From assembly GCA_017475035.1 (NCBI GenBank), contig JAFVGK010000152.1, positions 1 to 64,000 of the forward strand: DNA of 64,000 bases, given 5' to 3'. Below the pieces are notes generated by a model. It did not search any database and was not told the DNA's origin. It was given only the letters and a program-made list of their open reading frames with translations. This stretch comes from Blautia sp. Lineage in GTDB: Bacteria > Bacillota > Clostridia > Lachnospirales > Lachnospiraceae. Of the stretch, positions 25,904 to 34,527 are shown one piece after another. How positions within the stretch are numbered: position 1 is the first letter of the stretch; each line of letters begins with the position of its first letter. Position numbers and translations under genes: made by a program.

Positions 25904-26860
25904 ATGAAAAAGAGATTATTAGCAACCGTAGTCGCCGGAATCATGGCTGTCGCAGGGATGACAGCATCTGTCAGCGCCGCAAGCCTTACCCTTGCTACAG
26001 GCGGAACCACCGGGACCTATTATGCTGTCGGCGGTGTTCTCGCGACTGTACTCAATCCGGTTCTTGACGGCACTTCTCTTACCGTCACTTCCACCGGCGC
26101 TTCGAAAGCAAACATCCAGATCCTTGATGATGAAGACGCTGAGCTGGCTATCGTGCAGAACGATGTCATGTATTACGCTTATACCGGTTCCGATCTTTTC
26201 GAAGCAGAGGGTGCATACGATTCCTTCTCCACAGTCGCCGGATTATATGATGAGACCGTACAGATTATCACCTGCGACAGCTCCATCGCCTCAGTAGCCG
26301 ACCTTGCGGGAAAGACCGTTTCCGTCGGTGACGCAGGTTCCGGTGTTGAATTCAACGCAAAGCAGGTTCTGGAAGCCTATGATATGAGCTTTGACGACAT
26401 CAAGGTTGTAAACGCTTCCTTCGGAGATTCCGCTGACAGCCTCAAAGACGGCAAGATCGACGCAGCATTCGTCGTTGCCGGCGCTCCCACCACAGCAGTC
26501 GTAGATCTGGCTACCGTAAAGGACATCAGCCTTGTACAGCTTGACGAAGAGCACATCGAGAAGCTTCAATCCAAATATGATTTCTACACCAGCACCGTGA
26601 TCCCGGCAGGTACCTATAAGGGAGTCGATGAGGACGCCCTGACGGTTTCCGTCCGCGCTACCCTGATCGCTTCCAACGAGGTTGATGAGGATACGATCTA
26701 CAACCTTATCTCTTCCATGTTTGAGCACAAGGATGACCTGGTCGCCGGTCACGCAAAGTTTGAATTCCTGAATCTGGAAGATGCGGTAAAGGGCATCACT
26801 GTTCCTTTCCATCCGGGCGCAGCAAAATACTATGCGGAACAGGGTATCGAAGTCGAGTAA
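25904..26860 (+). CDS. TAXI family TRAP transporter solute-binding protein
   Basis: 318 residues. Signal peptide MKKRLLATVVAGIMAVAGM... ends SVSAAS with an SPase I-type site and no lipobox Cys. The mature protein starts LTLATGGTTGTYYAVGG, the TAXI hallmark, followed by QNDVMYYAYTG, SVGDAGSGVEFNAKQVL and VAGAPTTAV. It captures a carboxylate (possibly glutamate or a dicarboxylate) for the fused TRAP permease downstream. The stop overlaps the next start by 29 bases, so the two are coupled. Lack of a lipid anchor is odd for a monoderm. Confidence 0.93.
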   Translation: MKKRLLATVVAGIMAVAGMTASVSAASLTLATGGTTGTYYAVGGVLATVLNPVLDGTSLTVTSTGASKANIQILDDEDAELAIVQNDVMYYAYTGSDLFEAEGAYDSFSTVAGLYDETVQIITCDSSIASVADLAGKTVSVGDAGSGVEFNAKQVLEAYDMSFDDIKVVNASFGDSADSLKDGKIDAAFVVAGAPTTAVVDLATVKDISLVQLDEEHIEKLQSKYDFYTSTVIPAGTYKGVDEDALTVSVRATLIASNEVDEDTIYNLISSMFEHKDDLVAGHAKFEFLNLEDAVKGITVPFHPGAAKYYAEQGIEVE

Positions 26861-27407
26861 TCCGAAAGTCCGCGGCATAGCCTTATCTGCGGCAGCCATG
26901 ACTCTGATTCTATCGGTTCTGGCTGCCGCCTTCTTATTTCACGGAAGCCGCGGATATCTTGTCCTCGAAAATTTCAAAACCGGAGAAATCTATCAGCGTT
27001 TTCCGATGAAAATCGGGGATACCTTTAGTATCGGCTTTATACATTCGGTCAACAAAAGTCCCGTAACGGATTTCTATGAGATCCGCAAGGATGGCATTTA
27101 TGTGGTAAAGACCGTATATTACGGCTTCGGCGCAGGCGTCCAGACAGAACTGGGGGAAGGGCAGACCCTCACCTACGGCGAGGACGGCAGCATGATCATC
27201 ACCGGGTTTGAACAGAAAATGGACAACCTGGTCTATTTTGTCGGCACCGTCTCCGATCACACGCTGACCCTTTATGAAAAGAACAGAAATACCCCGTCAG
27301 ACGTTCCCCCTCCATCCGGGATATCCGCGGAGAAAAAGCAGGAAATCAGCCTGCGTTCGCTATGCGGGAAAAGCGCCATGGTGCGCTTTAGTTTTACCGA
27401 ATCCTGA
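26832..27407 (+). CDS. DUF1850 domain protein of TAXI-TRAP operon
   Basis: 191 residues. An N-terminal membrane anchor (about 14-36) is followed by the DUF1850 fold: FKTGEIYQRFPMKIGDTFSI, GFIHSVNKSPVTDFYEI and YYGFGAGVQTELGEG. The family nearly always lies between a TAXI binding protein and the fused permease, as here, but its role in transport is unknown. It may interact with the binding protein outside the membrane. Start ATG 26832 lies inside the end of the upstream gene. Confidence 0.9.
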   Translation: MRNRVSKSSNPKVRGIALSAAAMTLILSVLAAAFLFHGSRGYLVLENFKTGEIYQRFPMKIGDTFSIGFIHSVNKSPVTDFYEIRKDGIYVVKTVYYGFGAGVQTELGEGQTLTYGEDGSMIITGFEQKMDNLVYFVGTVSDHTLTLYEKNRNTPSDVPPPSGISAEKKQEISLRSLCGKSAMVRFSFTES

Positions 27408-27454
27408 TTTTCGGGCGTATCCTATCAATGTTCAAAAGCTAAGGAATATACTTT

Positions 27455-29449
27455 ATGGAAGATTTAAAAAATACGACTTCTCCCGGAACAGTTCCGGAAG
27501 ACACGGCTTCCGCGGACATCGGTTCCCAGGCTGACGTCGATGAGATTATGAAAAAGTTTGACCGTGAGTCAAACATCCGTCCCTGGGAAGGAATCCCCGG
27601 CTACGTGGTCAAGGCGGCCATGGCTTTATTTTCCGTGTTCATGATCTACATGAACCTGTTTACCGTATGGGATGAACGCATCCGTCGTCCTCTGTTTCTC
27701 GGCATCGTCATCCTCTTTGTCTTTATTCTGTTTCCGGCGCGTAAATCCGGCGGCCGTGCTCAAAAAGTCAATCACATCCCGATCCCGGATATCATCATCG
27801 CCTGCGCCGGCGCAGGGAGCTTTTTCTATTTTGTCGCGAACAACCGTACGATTATCGACCATGCGACAAGAATTACGACCCTGGAAATCTGGCTTGGCGT
27901 CATCGGCATCCTGGTTCTTGCCGAATGCTGCCGCAGGGTTACCGGTATCCCGATTCTCGTCGTAGCCGGCTGCTTTGTGATTTACGCTTTTTCTACGGGC
28001 AATCATCTCGATACCATCGAAGGCTGGTATAAGATTCTCCGTAAGGTGATCTATAATCTGTTTTATACCACGACGGGCGTCATCGGGACTCCCATCGGCG
28101 TATGCAGCACTTACATCGTGCTCTTCATCATCTTCGGCGCTTTCCTTGAGGCAACCGGCATCGCTGATTTCTTTATCCAATGCGCAAACTGCATCGCAGG
28201 CTCCGCATCCGGCGGTCCGGCTAAGGTTGCCGTTATTTCCTCCGCTCTGTGCGGTATGGTTTCCGGCTCCAGCGTGGGCAATACGGTTACAACCGGATCC
28301 GTCACGATCCCGATGATGAAAAAGACCGGCTATCCCGGAGAATTTGCCGGCGCCGTGGAGGCTGCCGCTTCCACAGGCGGGCAGATCATGCCGCCGATCA
28401 TGGGCGCGGCTGCCTTCTTGATGGCTGAAATGGTCGGCGTTCCATATTCCAATATCGTTGTACGGGCTATCCTCCCGGCCGTACTGTACTTCATCGGCAT
28501 TTTCCTGATGGTGCATCTTCGCGCGCAGCGCCTCGGCCTCAAGGGTATTTCCAGGGAAAGCCTGCCGAAGGCAAAAATGATCCTTCCTAAGATTTATCTC
28601 CTGATCCCGCTTGCAGCTCTGGTTTATCTGATTGTCGCGGGTTATACCATGAGCCGTTCCGCGATCCTGGCTACTTTGCTGTGCATCGTTGTCAGTATGT
28701 TTGACAAGGATCACCGGATGAGCTTCCGGAAGTTTATCGACGCCCTGGAGACCGGTGCAAAGAATACCTTAAGCATCGCTGTCGCCTGCGGTATCGCAGG
28801 CATCATCGCCGGCGTCGTGACGATGACCGGGCTGGGGCAGTTCTTTATCTCCGCCATCGTAAGCGTCTCTCACGGAAACCTGATGATTGCGCTGTTCCTG
28901 ACCATGCTTTGCTGCATCGTCCTCGGAATGGGCGTACCTACTACGGCAACCTATATCATCATGGCCACCACCTGTGCTCCGATCCTGACCACAGGAATGG
29001 GACTGAACAGCATCTGTGCCAGCATGTTCGTTTTCTACTTCGGCATCGTCGCTGACATCACGCCGCCGGTTGCCCTGGCTGCCTATGCAGGATCCGCTAT
29101 TGCAAAATCCGACCCGATGCGTACTGCATTTAACGCAACCAAGCTGGCAATCGCGGCTTTCCTGATCCCCTATATGTTCTGCCTGAATCCTGCCATGCTG
29201 CTGATTGATACCACTGCTTCCGAGTTTACCATCATTATCATCACCAGCGTCGTAGGTATGTATGCCATTGCCGCGGCACTGGAGGGCTATATGCTGACCG
29301 TCTTAAATCCTTTCCTCCGTGTCATTCTGCTGGCTGCAGGCCTGATGCTGATCTACCCGGGTTCTCTTACCGATATCATCGGTACGGCAATCGTCATCGC
29401 TATGTTTATCATCGAGATCGGCATGCGTAAAACAAAAAAACAGAGCTGA
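27455..29449 (+). CDS. TRAP transporter permease, fused DctQ-DctM (TAXI type)
   Basis: 664 residues, about 16 membrane helices. The N-terminal part resembles DctQ, and the DctM part carries VCSTYIVLFIIFGAFLEATG, CGMVSGSSVGNTVTTGSVT, ASTGGQIMPPIMGAAAFLMA and LGMGVPTTATYIIMATTCAP, all typical of the fused 4TM/12TM TAXI-TRAP membrane component. It drives uptake with a Na+ or H+ gradient. AAGGAATATACTTT before ATG 27455. Completes the operon 25904-29449. Confidence 0.95.
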   Translation: MEDLKNTTSPGTVPEDTASADIGSQADVDEIMKKFDRESNIRPWEGIPGYVVKAAMALFSVFMIYMNLFTVWDERIRRPLFLGIVILFVFILFPARKSGGRAQKVNHIPIPDIIIACAGAGSFFYFVANNRTIIDHATRITTLEIWLGVIGILVLAECCRRVTGIPILVVAGCFVIYAFSTGNHLDTIEGWYKILRKVIYNLFYTTTGVIGTPIGVCSTYIVLFIIFGAFLEATGIADFFIQCANCIAGSASGGPAKVAVISSALCGMVSGSSVGNTVTTGSVTIPMMKKTGYPGEFAGAVEAAASTGGQIMPPIMGAAAFLMAEMVGVPYSNIVVRAILPAVLYFIGIFLMVHLRAQRLGLKGISRESLPKAKMILPKIYLLIPLAALVYLIVAGYTMSRSAILATLLCIVVSMFDKDHRMSFRKFIDALETGAKNTLSIAVACGIAGIIAGVVTMTGLGQFFISAIVSVSHGNLMIALFLTMLCCIVLGMGVPTTATYIIMATTCAPILTTGMGLNSICASMFVFYFGIVADITPPVALAAYAGSAIAKSDPMRTAFNATKLAIAAFLIPYMFCLNPAMLLIDTTASEFTIIIITSVVGMYAIAAALEGYMLTVLNPFLRVILLAAGLMLIYPGSLTDIIGTAIVIAMFIIEIGMRKTKKQS

Positions 29450-29512
29450 CAGTTTTACGGCTTTCAGTTCTTTGATCAAGACACCGCGCATTCTTACACA
29501 AAGAAATCATCG

Positions 29513-29550
29513 CGTCGGAATTAAGCCGCTTACGCGGCTTAATTCCGACG
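29513..29550. other. Perfect 17-bp inverted repeat after TRAP operon
   Basis: Arms CGTCGGAATTAAGCCGC and GCGGCTTAATTCCGACG around TTAC. There is no T-run on either side, so it is not a canonical intrinsic terminator; it may stabilise the operon's 3' end or act as a protein-binding site. Confidence 0.7.
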
Positions 29551-29632
29551 TGGGAAAAGAAGCAAAACACAAACGTTCTGGCTGTTAAAGATAACAATCA
29601 GCTATCATCCTTTATAAAGGGAGGAACCAGAC

Positions 29633-30229
29633 ATGGCAGAAAACAAAAAGCTGCCGATCATCACGGTCAGCAGTGAATACGGTGCCGGAGGACGCTCCGT
29701 TGCGCGAAGCCTTTCCGAGCGCCTCGGTATCGAATTTTATGATATCGATTTTATCAAACTTACCGCAAAAGTCAGCGGATTTTCAGAAGAAGACATTCGC
29801 CGCGAAGGAGAAGATCTGAGCGAATTAGCGAAATTTCTGGATCGCTTTTTAAGCACCACTTCCGCTGTCAGTTCCTATGATACCATTTTCCAGGCACAGC
29901 GGGAAGTCGTCCTGCAGCTGGCCAAAAAGCCCTGCATCATTGTAGGCCGCTGCTCCAACATCATCCTTCGGGAGGAAGGGATCCCTTCCTTCGATATTTT
30001 CCTGCACGCGGACAAGGAGCATCGCCTGAAATGCGCCGCAGAACTTGCGGAAAACGGAAAAGTCGACCTGGAAAAGTATCTTGAGCGCCGCGATCACAAC
30101 CGCAATACCTATTACAGAACCTATACCCATCATGAGATGGGTGCCTACAAGGATTATACGATCTGCCTTGATACCGGTACCATCGGGATCGACCGGAGCG
30201 TTGACCTCCTGCTGCAGATTCTGCAGTAA
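29633..30229 (+). CDS. Cytidylate kinase-like family protein
   Basis: 198 residues with a P-loop in the form ITVSSEYGAGGRSVARSLS (about 10-28), followed by GIEFYDIDFI and CIIVGRCSNIIL. Related to Cmk but the P-loop S-x-x-Y-G-A-G-G-R-S is the variant of the PF13189 group, whose substrates are unknown. An arginine-rich lid region DHNRNTYYRTY lies late in the protein. GGGAGGAACC precedes the ATG. Monocistronic, ended by the hairpin at 30252-30299. Confidence 0.88.
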   Translation: MAENKKLPIITVSSEYGAGGRSVARSLSERLGIEFYDIDFIKLTAKVSGFSEEDIRREGEDLSELAKFLDRFLSTTSAVSSYDTIFQAQREVVLQLAKKPCIIVGRCSNIILREEGIPSFDIFLHADKEHRLKCAAELAENGKVDLEKYLERRDHNRNTYYRTYTHHEMGAYKDYTICLDTGTIGIDRSVDLLLQILQ

Positions 30230-30251
30230 GGATCTATACCGGAAATGAAAA

Positions 30252-30302
30252 ACAAGCCGGATGAGTCAGGAGATACAGCCCCTGACTCATCCGGCTTGTT
30301 CT
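30252..30302 (+). terminator. Bidirectional terminator
   Basis: Nineteen-base arms (ACAAGCCGGATGAGTCAGG and complement) with a ten-base loop; T-rich on both outgoing sides (TTGTTC plus, TTGTTTTTC minus). Placed between converging genes. Confidence 0.85.
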
Positions 30303-30358
30303 ATTCCATGACTGCATCGGCAGCAGCCTGCTTCCTATAAATGGCGCAGGCTTCCTCC

Positions 30359-30931
30359 TTAGTTTCTTCCGCGTTTCATAAAGGCTTCCGTCTCCCGCAT
30401 GATCATCTCCATATTCCGGATATCCTGGATCAGATCCCTGCTCTCCAGGGAATGATTGGCATCGGGTATCCGAAAACAGGGATATCCTTTCTCCGCCGCA
30501 AGCGAAGCAATCCGGCTTTCCTTTCCGCCTGCCCACGGATCATCGTCCCCGGTAAACACAACGGCATCCGCGCAGGGAAAAAGAAAGGTTTCATCCAGCG
30601 GCGTGTACAGCACCAGCCGTATGCGGCCTTTCACCGGACTTTCCGACGCGATCTGCGCCGCGGCAATTGTGCCGATGCTTTTGCCGACAAACAGAATCTC
30701 CTCATATGCCGTGAAATCCGTATCCGCAAGCATCTGCCTGGACTGCTCCAGCGCAATCAGGAAGGATTGTTCCATCCTCCCCCTGTCTCCGCGCACCTTC
30801 GGCGGAAAACCTGTATAAGGCAAAAGCCTGATCTCATATCCCAGGTTCATCGCAAGCCTTCGGCTGTAATGCATCAAGGGTTTGTCCACCGTATAACCGA
30901 TCCCCGGGAAAAACACTGCCAGTCTGCTCAT
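30359..30931 (-). CDS. Alpha/beta-hydrolase-like protein
   Basis: 190 residues. The core looks like an alpha/beta hydrolase: RLAVFFPGIGYTVDKPLMHY near the N-terminus, nucleophile elbow EEILFVGKSIGTIAAAQIA (Ser in GKSIG), Asp in FTGDDDPW, and final His in PDANHSLES. It probably hydrolyses an ester or similar small substrate in the cytoplasm. GTG at 30970 overlaps the upstream stop as GTGA and could be used by coupling, but ATG 30931 has GGGGG upstream. It follows the nucleotidyltransferase gene, likely in one operon. Confidence 0.8.
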   Translation of the reverse strand: MSRLAVFFPGIGYTVDKPLMHYSRRLAMNLGYEIRLLPYTGFPPKVRGDRGRMEQSFLIALEQSRQMLADTDFTAYEEILFVGKSIGTIAAAQIASESPVKGRIRLVLYTPLDETFLFPCADAVVFTGDDDPWAGGKESRIASLAAEKGYPCFRIPDANHSLESRDLIQDIRNMEMIMRETEAFMKRGRN

Positions 30932-30966
30932 TTTATTTTTGCTACCCCCATTTCCCTTTTCTTTCC

Positions 30967-31998
30967 TCACACGAGGTTTTCTGTCTCCCCCATTACGACA
31001 CGACGGTTGATCCCTTCGACCAATGCTTCGATCTTCTCCATATCCGGCCGTTCCGGCAGACGACTGTTTTTTTCCGCCTCGGCAAAGCGGGTTTCATAGT
31101 CTGAGACAATCTCATAAAACTCAGGAATAAAAACGCCGTCCCTCATATAATCCCCGTTTCTGATACTCCGCAAAAGCTTCAGGTCCTCCGGCGGTCTGTG
31201 GGTCCTGATCTCCGATCTCGCAAGAATATCGATTCCCATCATAAAAAGCCGTACCAGATGCATGGCATGCTTATTCAGGTGCTTCTCGTCCTTCGGGACC
31301 TCCCTTCTGCCGATCTTATCATAATCGCGGACCACGGAATTCAGGGAATTCATCATCTCATTATATCTGCGCAGAGGGAAATGCCGAAAGGAAGCATCCA
31401 GGAAAATCTCCTGTTCCAGCCCTTCTGTCTGTGCCGTATCGATATACAGCTTCGCGTCTGTCCCGCTGCCGTCGTCATATCGACTGTTAAAGTCATTGAG
31501 GGCATTCTGCACGGATTTGATCATATGCCGCTCCCGCTGCGGCTGATCCATGGAATCCCTGGCAATGGCATTCTGGAGCCGGCGGAGCTGGGCCTGCGCA
31601 TAATGGCCAAAAGATGCCGCTGCCCGCATCGATAAAAAGATTTCCCGCTGATCCAGCAGTTCCTGCCCGATCCCGGTCCTGACCGGGTACTGGTCCTCAT
31701 CCAGTCCCAGGATCTCTATCGTGTTTGGATTACAATTGCGAAGCAGGGTGACAATCCTGTTAAAAGAGTAAATCACCGTATCTGTCTTTTTATCCTCAAA
31801 CTGATCAAAAGATGTCAGGCCGATCAGGTCGGAAGGAAAATTCAGCGTGATACCGCGGAAATCCACGTCACTGTCCTCCACGTTCGTTCCGTACCCATAG
31901 CTTCCTCCCACGCCCAAAAGGATCAGCCTGTTTCCCAGATGTGGATCCGTGCGGAGAAAATCATACTCCGGCGCATCTATGAAAGCCTTAAAATCCAT
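30967..31998 (-). CDS. Predicted nucleotidyltransferase (COG3541, pol-beta superfamily)
   Basis: 343 residues. The minimal nucleotidyltransferase signature is LGVGGSYGYGTNVEDSDVD, where GS-x8-D-x-D provides metal-binding aspartates, followed by FRGITLNFP. The remainder is helical, with EILGLDEDQY and a long Arg-rich helix QAQLRRLQNAIARDS. Family members likely attach AMP or another nucleotide to an unknown acceptor. GGAGAGGAGTGGTGC precedes the ATG. The GTGA overlap with the hydrolase-like gene downstream suggests joint action. Confidence 0.88.
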   Translation of the reverse strand: MDFKAFIDAPEYDFLRTDPHLGNRLILLGVGGSYGYGTNVEDSDVDFRGITLNFPSDLIGLTSFDQFEDKKTDTVIYSFNRIVTLLRNCNPNTIEILGLDEDQYPVRTGIGQELLDQREIFLSMRAAASFGHYAQAQLRRLQNAIARDSMDQPQRERHMIKSVQNALNDFNSRYDDGSGTDAKLYIDTAQTEGLEQEIFLDASFRHFPLRRYNEMMNSLNSVVRDYDKIGRREVPKDEKHLNKHAMHLVRLFMMGIDILARSEIRTHRPPEDLKLLRSIRNGDYMRDGVFIPEFYEIVSDYETRFAEAEKNSRLPERPDMEKIEALVEGINRRVVMGETENLV

Positions 31999-32299
31999 TG
32001 CACCACTCCTCTCCGGCTGCTGAACTAACAGTTTCTGTGTTTCGAAAAATGATACAGCAATCTATATCCGATAACGTAAACGGCTGCCGATCATTCAGAG
32101 TATAACGGGTGAACGCGCTCCCCAGTCCAATCCGCAGCGGCAGTTCATCGCGTTCACGAGTATAACATGATTTTTTCTTCTTGGAAAGAGACTGATTGCA
32201 GCTTCGGATGCGCAGCAGCCGCATAAAGCACAGCGCGGATTTTGCGAATGCCGTTGGTATCGGTCACTTCAGTAACCGCACAGGTCGAATTTTTAAATA

Positions 32300-32352
32300 A
32301 AAAAAACAACGGCATAGTAGCAGTGAGTTTCACTACGCCGTTGCTTTTTTTG
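32300..32352. terminator. Hairpin with T-runs both ways
   Basis: Stem CAACGGC...GCCGTTG with a longer TAGTA/TACTA extension, T7 on the plus side and A-run (T on minus) on the other. Probably ends the minus-strand transcript of neither adjacent gene clearly; bidirectional by composition. Confidence 0.6.
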
Positions 32353-32399
32353 AGTGAATAGACGCCTGACAAGGCAGTCAGACTCAGGAACCATCCTGA

Positions 32400-33260
32400 T
32401 CAGTTCAGCTGATATACCTCAGCGCTCTGCCTGCCAAAGCTCAAAGCAGCTTCATGGCTGTCAAAGAAAATGTCCACATGCCCGTACGGTGTACCGCGAT
32501 CCTCGACCGTATAGACAACGCCATTGATCAACAGTTGTGTTCCGAACGGTACGCCATACATGGCAACGGTCCTGCCTGCGGTCGGAGTCGTACCGGAAGC
32601 CGTGACGTTGTCCGCCACGCCGCAGCACTGGGCGCAGCTGCAGTAGCCGGTCAAAGTGAAGGTTCCGAGATACGTCGCATTATCCGTGGAATACGAGGCA
32701 TTTTTGCTGCTGTCGTCGTAGTCGTCCTCTTCATCGTAATCATAGTCGTCGTACTCATCTTCATAATCATCGTAATAGCTGTCGTCGTCATCATAATCAT
32801 CGTAATAACTGTCGTCATCGTCGTCATAATCATCGTAATAGCTGTCGTCATCATCATAATCATAATAACTGTCATCGTCATCATAATCGTAATCGTCGTA
32901 ATCGTCGTAATCGTCATCATAATCATAATCATCGTCATAGTAATCGTCATCATAATCGTAATCACCGTCATACTCATATGTATAACCATCTACCGTGACG
33001 CATTCCGCCCATACGTAATAACAGTCTCCCTTATGATAGATCTCATACCAGCCCTCATCCGGACCATATGTGATCAGAACATCCTCGCCCGGCTCCAGAA
33101 TATCCACAATCTCGGCCTTCTTAGAGGCATATGACCGGACATTCACCTCATCATTAATCACACCCGTTTTGGCGAAAACGGTCAATGAGCAGAGTAAAAT
33201 CCCCGCCAGCATCCCTGCCGTGAGCAGAAGGCTTCGGTAAAACTGTTTATTTGTACGCAT
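32400..33260 (-). CDS. Secreted SH3b and 3D-domain wall protein with Asp/Tyr linker
   Basis: 286 residues. Signal peptide MRTNKQFYRSLLLTAGMLAG...VFA, SH3_3 domain (about 33-90: GVINDEVNVRSYASKKAEIV, DVLITYGPDEGWYEIYHKGD), then about 100 residues almost only Asp and Tyr, then a 3D domain (about 205-286) with FTLTGYCSCAQCCG, TPTAGRTVAM, VEDRGTPYGHVDIFF and EAALSFG. The 3D domain is named for three Asp residues, as in Rpf-like and MltA-type murein hydrolases (YocH, YuiC). It probably cleaves or binds peptidoglycan. GGAGA precedes ATG 33260. Confidence 0.9.
   Translation of the reverse strand: MRTNKQFYRSLLLTAGMLAGILLCSLTVFAKTGVINDEVNVRSYASKKAEIVDILEPGEDVLITYGPDEGWYEIYHKGDCYYVWAECVTVDGYTYEYDGDYDYDDDYYDDDYDYDDDYDDYDDYDYDDDDSYYDYDDDDSYYDDYDDDDDSYYDDYDDDDSYYDDYEDEYDDYDYDEEDDYDDSSKNASYSTDNATYLGTFTLTGYCSCAQCCGVADNVTASGTTPTAGRTVAMYGVPFGTQLLINGVVYTVEDRGTPYGHVDIFFDSHEAALSFGRQSAEVYQLN
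32718..32965 (-). repeat. Asp/Tyr-coding low-complexity repeat
   Basis: Tandem units of the form DDDSYYDDYD coded mainly by GAC/GAT and TAC/TAT. The opposite strand reads as spurious IIVVVI stretches. Confidence 0.85.
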
Positions 33261-33508
33261 CGCAACAATCTCCTTTTCTTATCTCACCGGCTTCGGCATG
33301 TCTTACATACCATGAAGCCTGTATCCATCTGCCATAATAACAATCTATGATTCCGGCGCAATGTATCCTTGCTCTGCTGCAAGCCCGTCTGCAGGGGACA
33401 GAACTTTTCGACACGGCCCGTTATGCTTTCCCTTCCGATTTTTTTCAGGGACTCTCCTGACAGATGTTTCAAACCTTTTAATAAATATTACATTTTTGTT
33501 ACGGCGAT

Positions 33509-33537
33509 ATTATAAACAGATTTCCAATCTTTGTCAA
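33509..33537 (-). promoter_or_regulatory. Consensus sigma-A promoter of 3D gene
   Basis: Minus strand TTGACA (33532-33537), 17-bp spacer, TATAAT (33509-33514). Confidence 0.85.
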
Positions 33538-33598
33538 GCCCTTTTTAGGATGTATGGGGCAGCGCTGCTATGAATCCCCCCGGGTATCGGCTGCCACG

Positions 33599-33644
33599 AA
33601 AAAAAACGGCTTCGCAGCCTTATATACTCCGGCTGCGAAACCGT
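33599..33644 (-). terminator. Terminator of COG2984-type ABC operon
   Basis: Arms ACGGCTTCGCAGCC and GGCTGCGAAACCGT with one mismatch; minus strand continues with T8. About 100 nt after the ATPase stop. Confidence 0.85.
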
Positions 33645-33741
33645 CCCTGTTATTTCAGTAAATTCCGGTAAAAACATCAGGTTTTTGTCGTCATAATACC
33701 CGGATGCGTAATTTCGGAAAGCCGCATCCGCATTGCGGGAT

Positions 33742-34527
33742 TTACGACAGCAGCATCCTGTCGTTATCGAGCTGCCGTCCTGCTTCCTGCTTAAAGGCCG
33801 CGAGAAGATCCTCTACCGTCATGGCTTCTCTCTCTTTTCCGCTCACGTCCAGGATAATCCTCCCCCGGTTCATCATGATCGTCCGGTTTCCCAGCTCCAG
33901 AGCCGACTGCATATTATGGGTAACCATCAGACAGGTCAGCTTGTGTTCTTTCACAATCGCCTGGGTGAGAGAGAGCACCTTTTCAGCCGCGCCGGGGTCA
34001 AGAGCTGCCGTATGCTCATCCAGCATGAGAAGCTTCGGAGGATTGAGGGTAGCCATCATCAGGGTCAGAGCCTGCCTCTGTCCGCCGGAAAGAAGACCGA
34101 CCGGCTGGGATAGCCGGTCCTCCAGCCCCATATTCAGCTGGGCGAGATTTTCACGAAAGCGTTTTCTGTCAGCCGCGGAAATATGGGACAGCCAGCCGCC
34201 GTGTCCTGCCGCCAGGGTAAGGTTCTCCTCAATCGTCATCCCCGGCGCCGTACCCAGCATAGGATCCTGAAAAAGACGGCCGATCTGGCGGGAGCGCACA
34301 TAAGGCGGCGTCATGGTAATATCCTTCCCGTCCAGGATAATCTGGCCTTCATCCGTGTAAAAGCTTCCGGAAACAGCATTGAGCATGGTTGACTTCCCGG
34401 CGCCATTCGCGCCGATAATCGTAATAAAGTCCTGATCCGGCACGGAAAGAGACAGCCTGTCCAACGCCAGCTTTGCATTCGCGGTTCCCGGATTAAAGGT
34501 TTTGGAGATGGATCTCAATTCCAGCAT
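33742..34527 (-). CDS. ABC transporter ATP-binding protein (COG1101, TrpZ-like)
   Basis: 261 residues. Walker A IGANGAGKSTMLNA, Q-loop RLFQDPMLG, signature LLSGGQRQALTLM (GGQRQA form typical of COG1101), Walker B LLMLDEHTAALDP with unusual His after Glu, and switch His MVTHNMQ. It powers import by the adjacent membrane protein and binding protein. ATG 34527 overlaps the permease frame end; a family C repeat lies just upstream and inside the permease C-terminus. Third gene of the operon SBP-permease-ATPase. Confidence 0.93.
   Translation of the reverse strand: MLELRSISKTFNPGTANAKLALDRLSLSVPDQDFITIIGANGAGKSTMLNAVSGSFYTDEGQIILDGKDITMTPPYVRSRQIGRLFQDPMLGTAPGMTIEENLTLAAGHGGWLSHISAADRKRFRENLAQLNMGLEDRLSQPVGLLSGGQRQALTLMMATLNPPKLLMLDEHTAALDPGAAEKVLSLTQAIVKEHKLTCLMVTHNMQSALELGNRTIMMNRGRIILDVSGKEREAMTVEDLLAAFKQEAGRQLDNDRMLLS

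Larger units (their letters stand above)
33261..33741. other. Leader and terminator region
   Basis: Holds the promoter and about 240-nt leader of the 3D gene (33261-33502) and the terminator of the ABC operon. I compared the leader with c-di-AMP and c-di-GMP riboswitch motifs and found no match. Confidence 0.5.

Noticed and set aside
32454-33134. Plus-strand frame reading as Val/Ile-rich membrane protein
   Set aside because: Mirror of the Asp/Tyr linker codons (GAC/GAT to GTC/ATC).
33261-33502. c-di-AMP riboswitch in the 3D-gene leader
   Set aside because: Gene type suggested it, but conserved blocks of the ydaO motif are absent.
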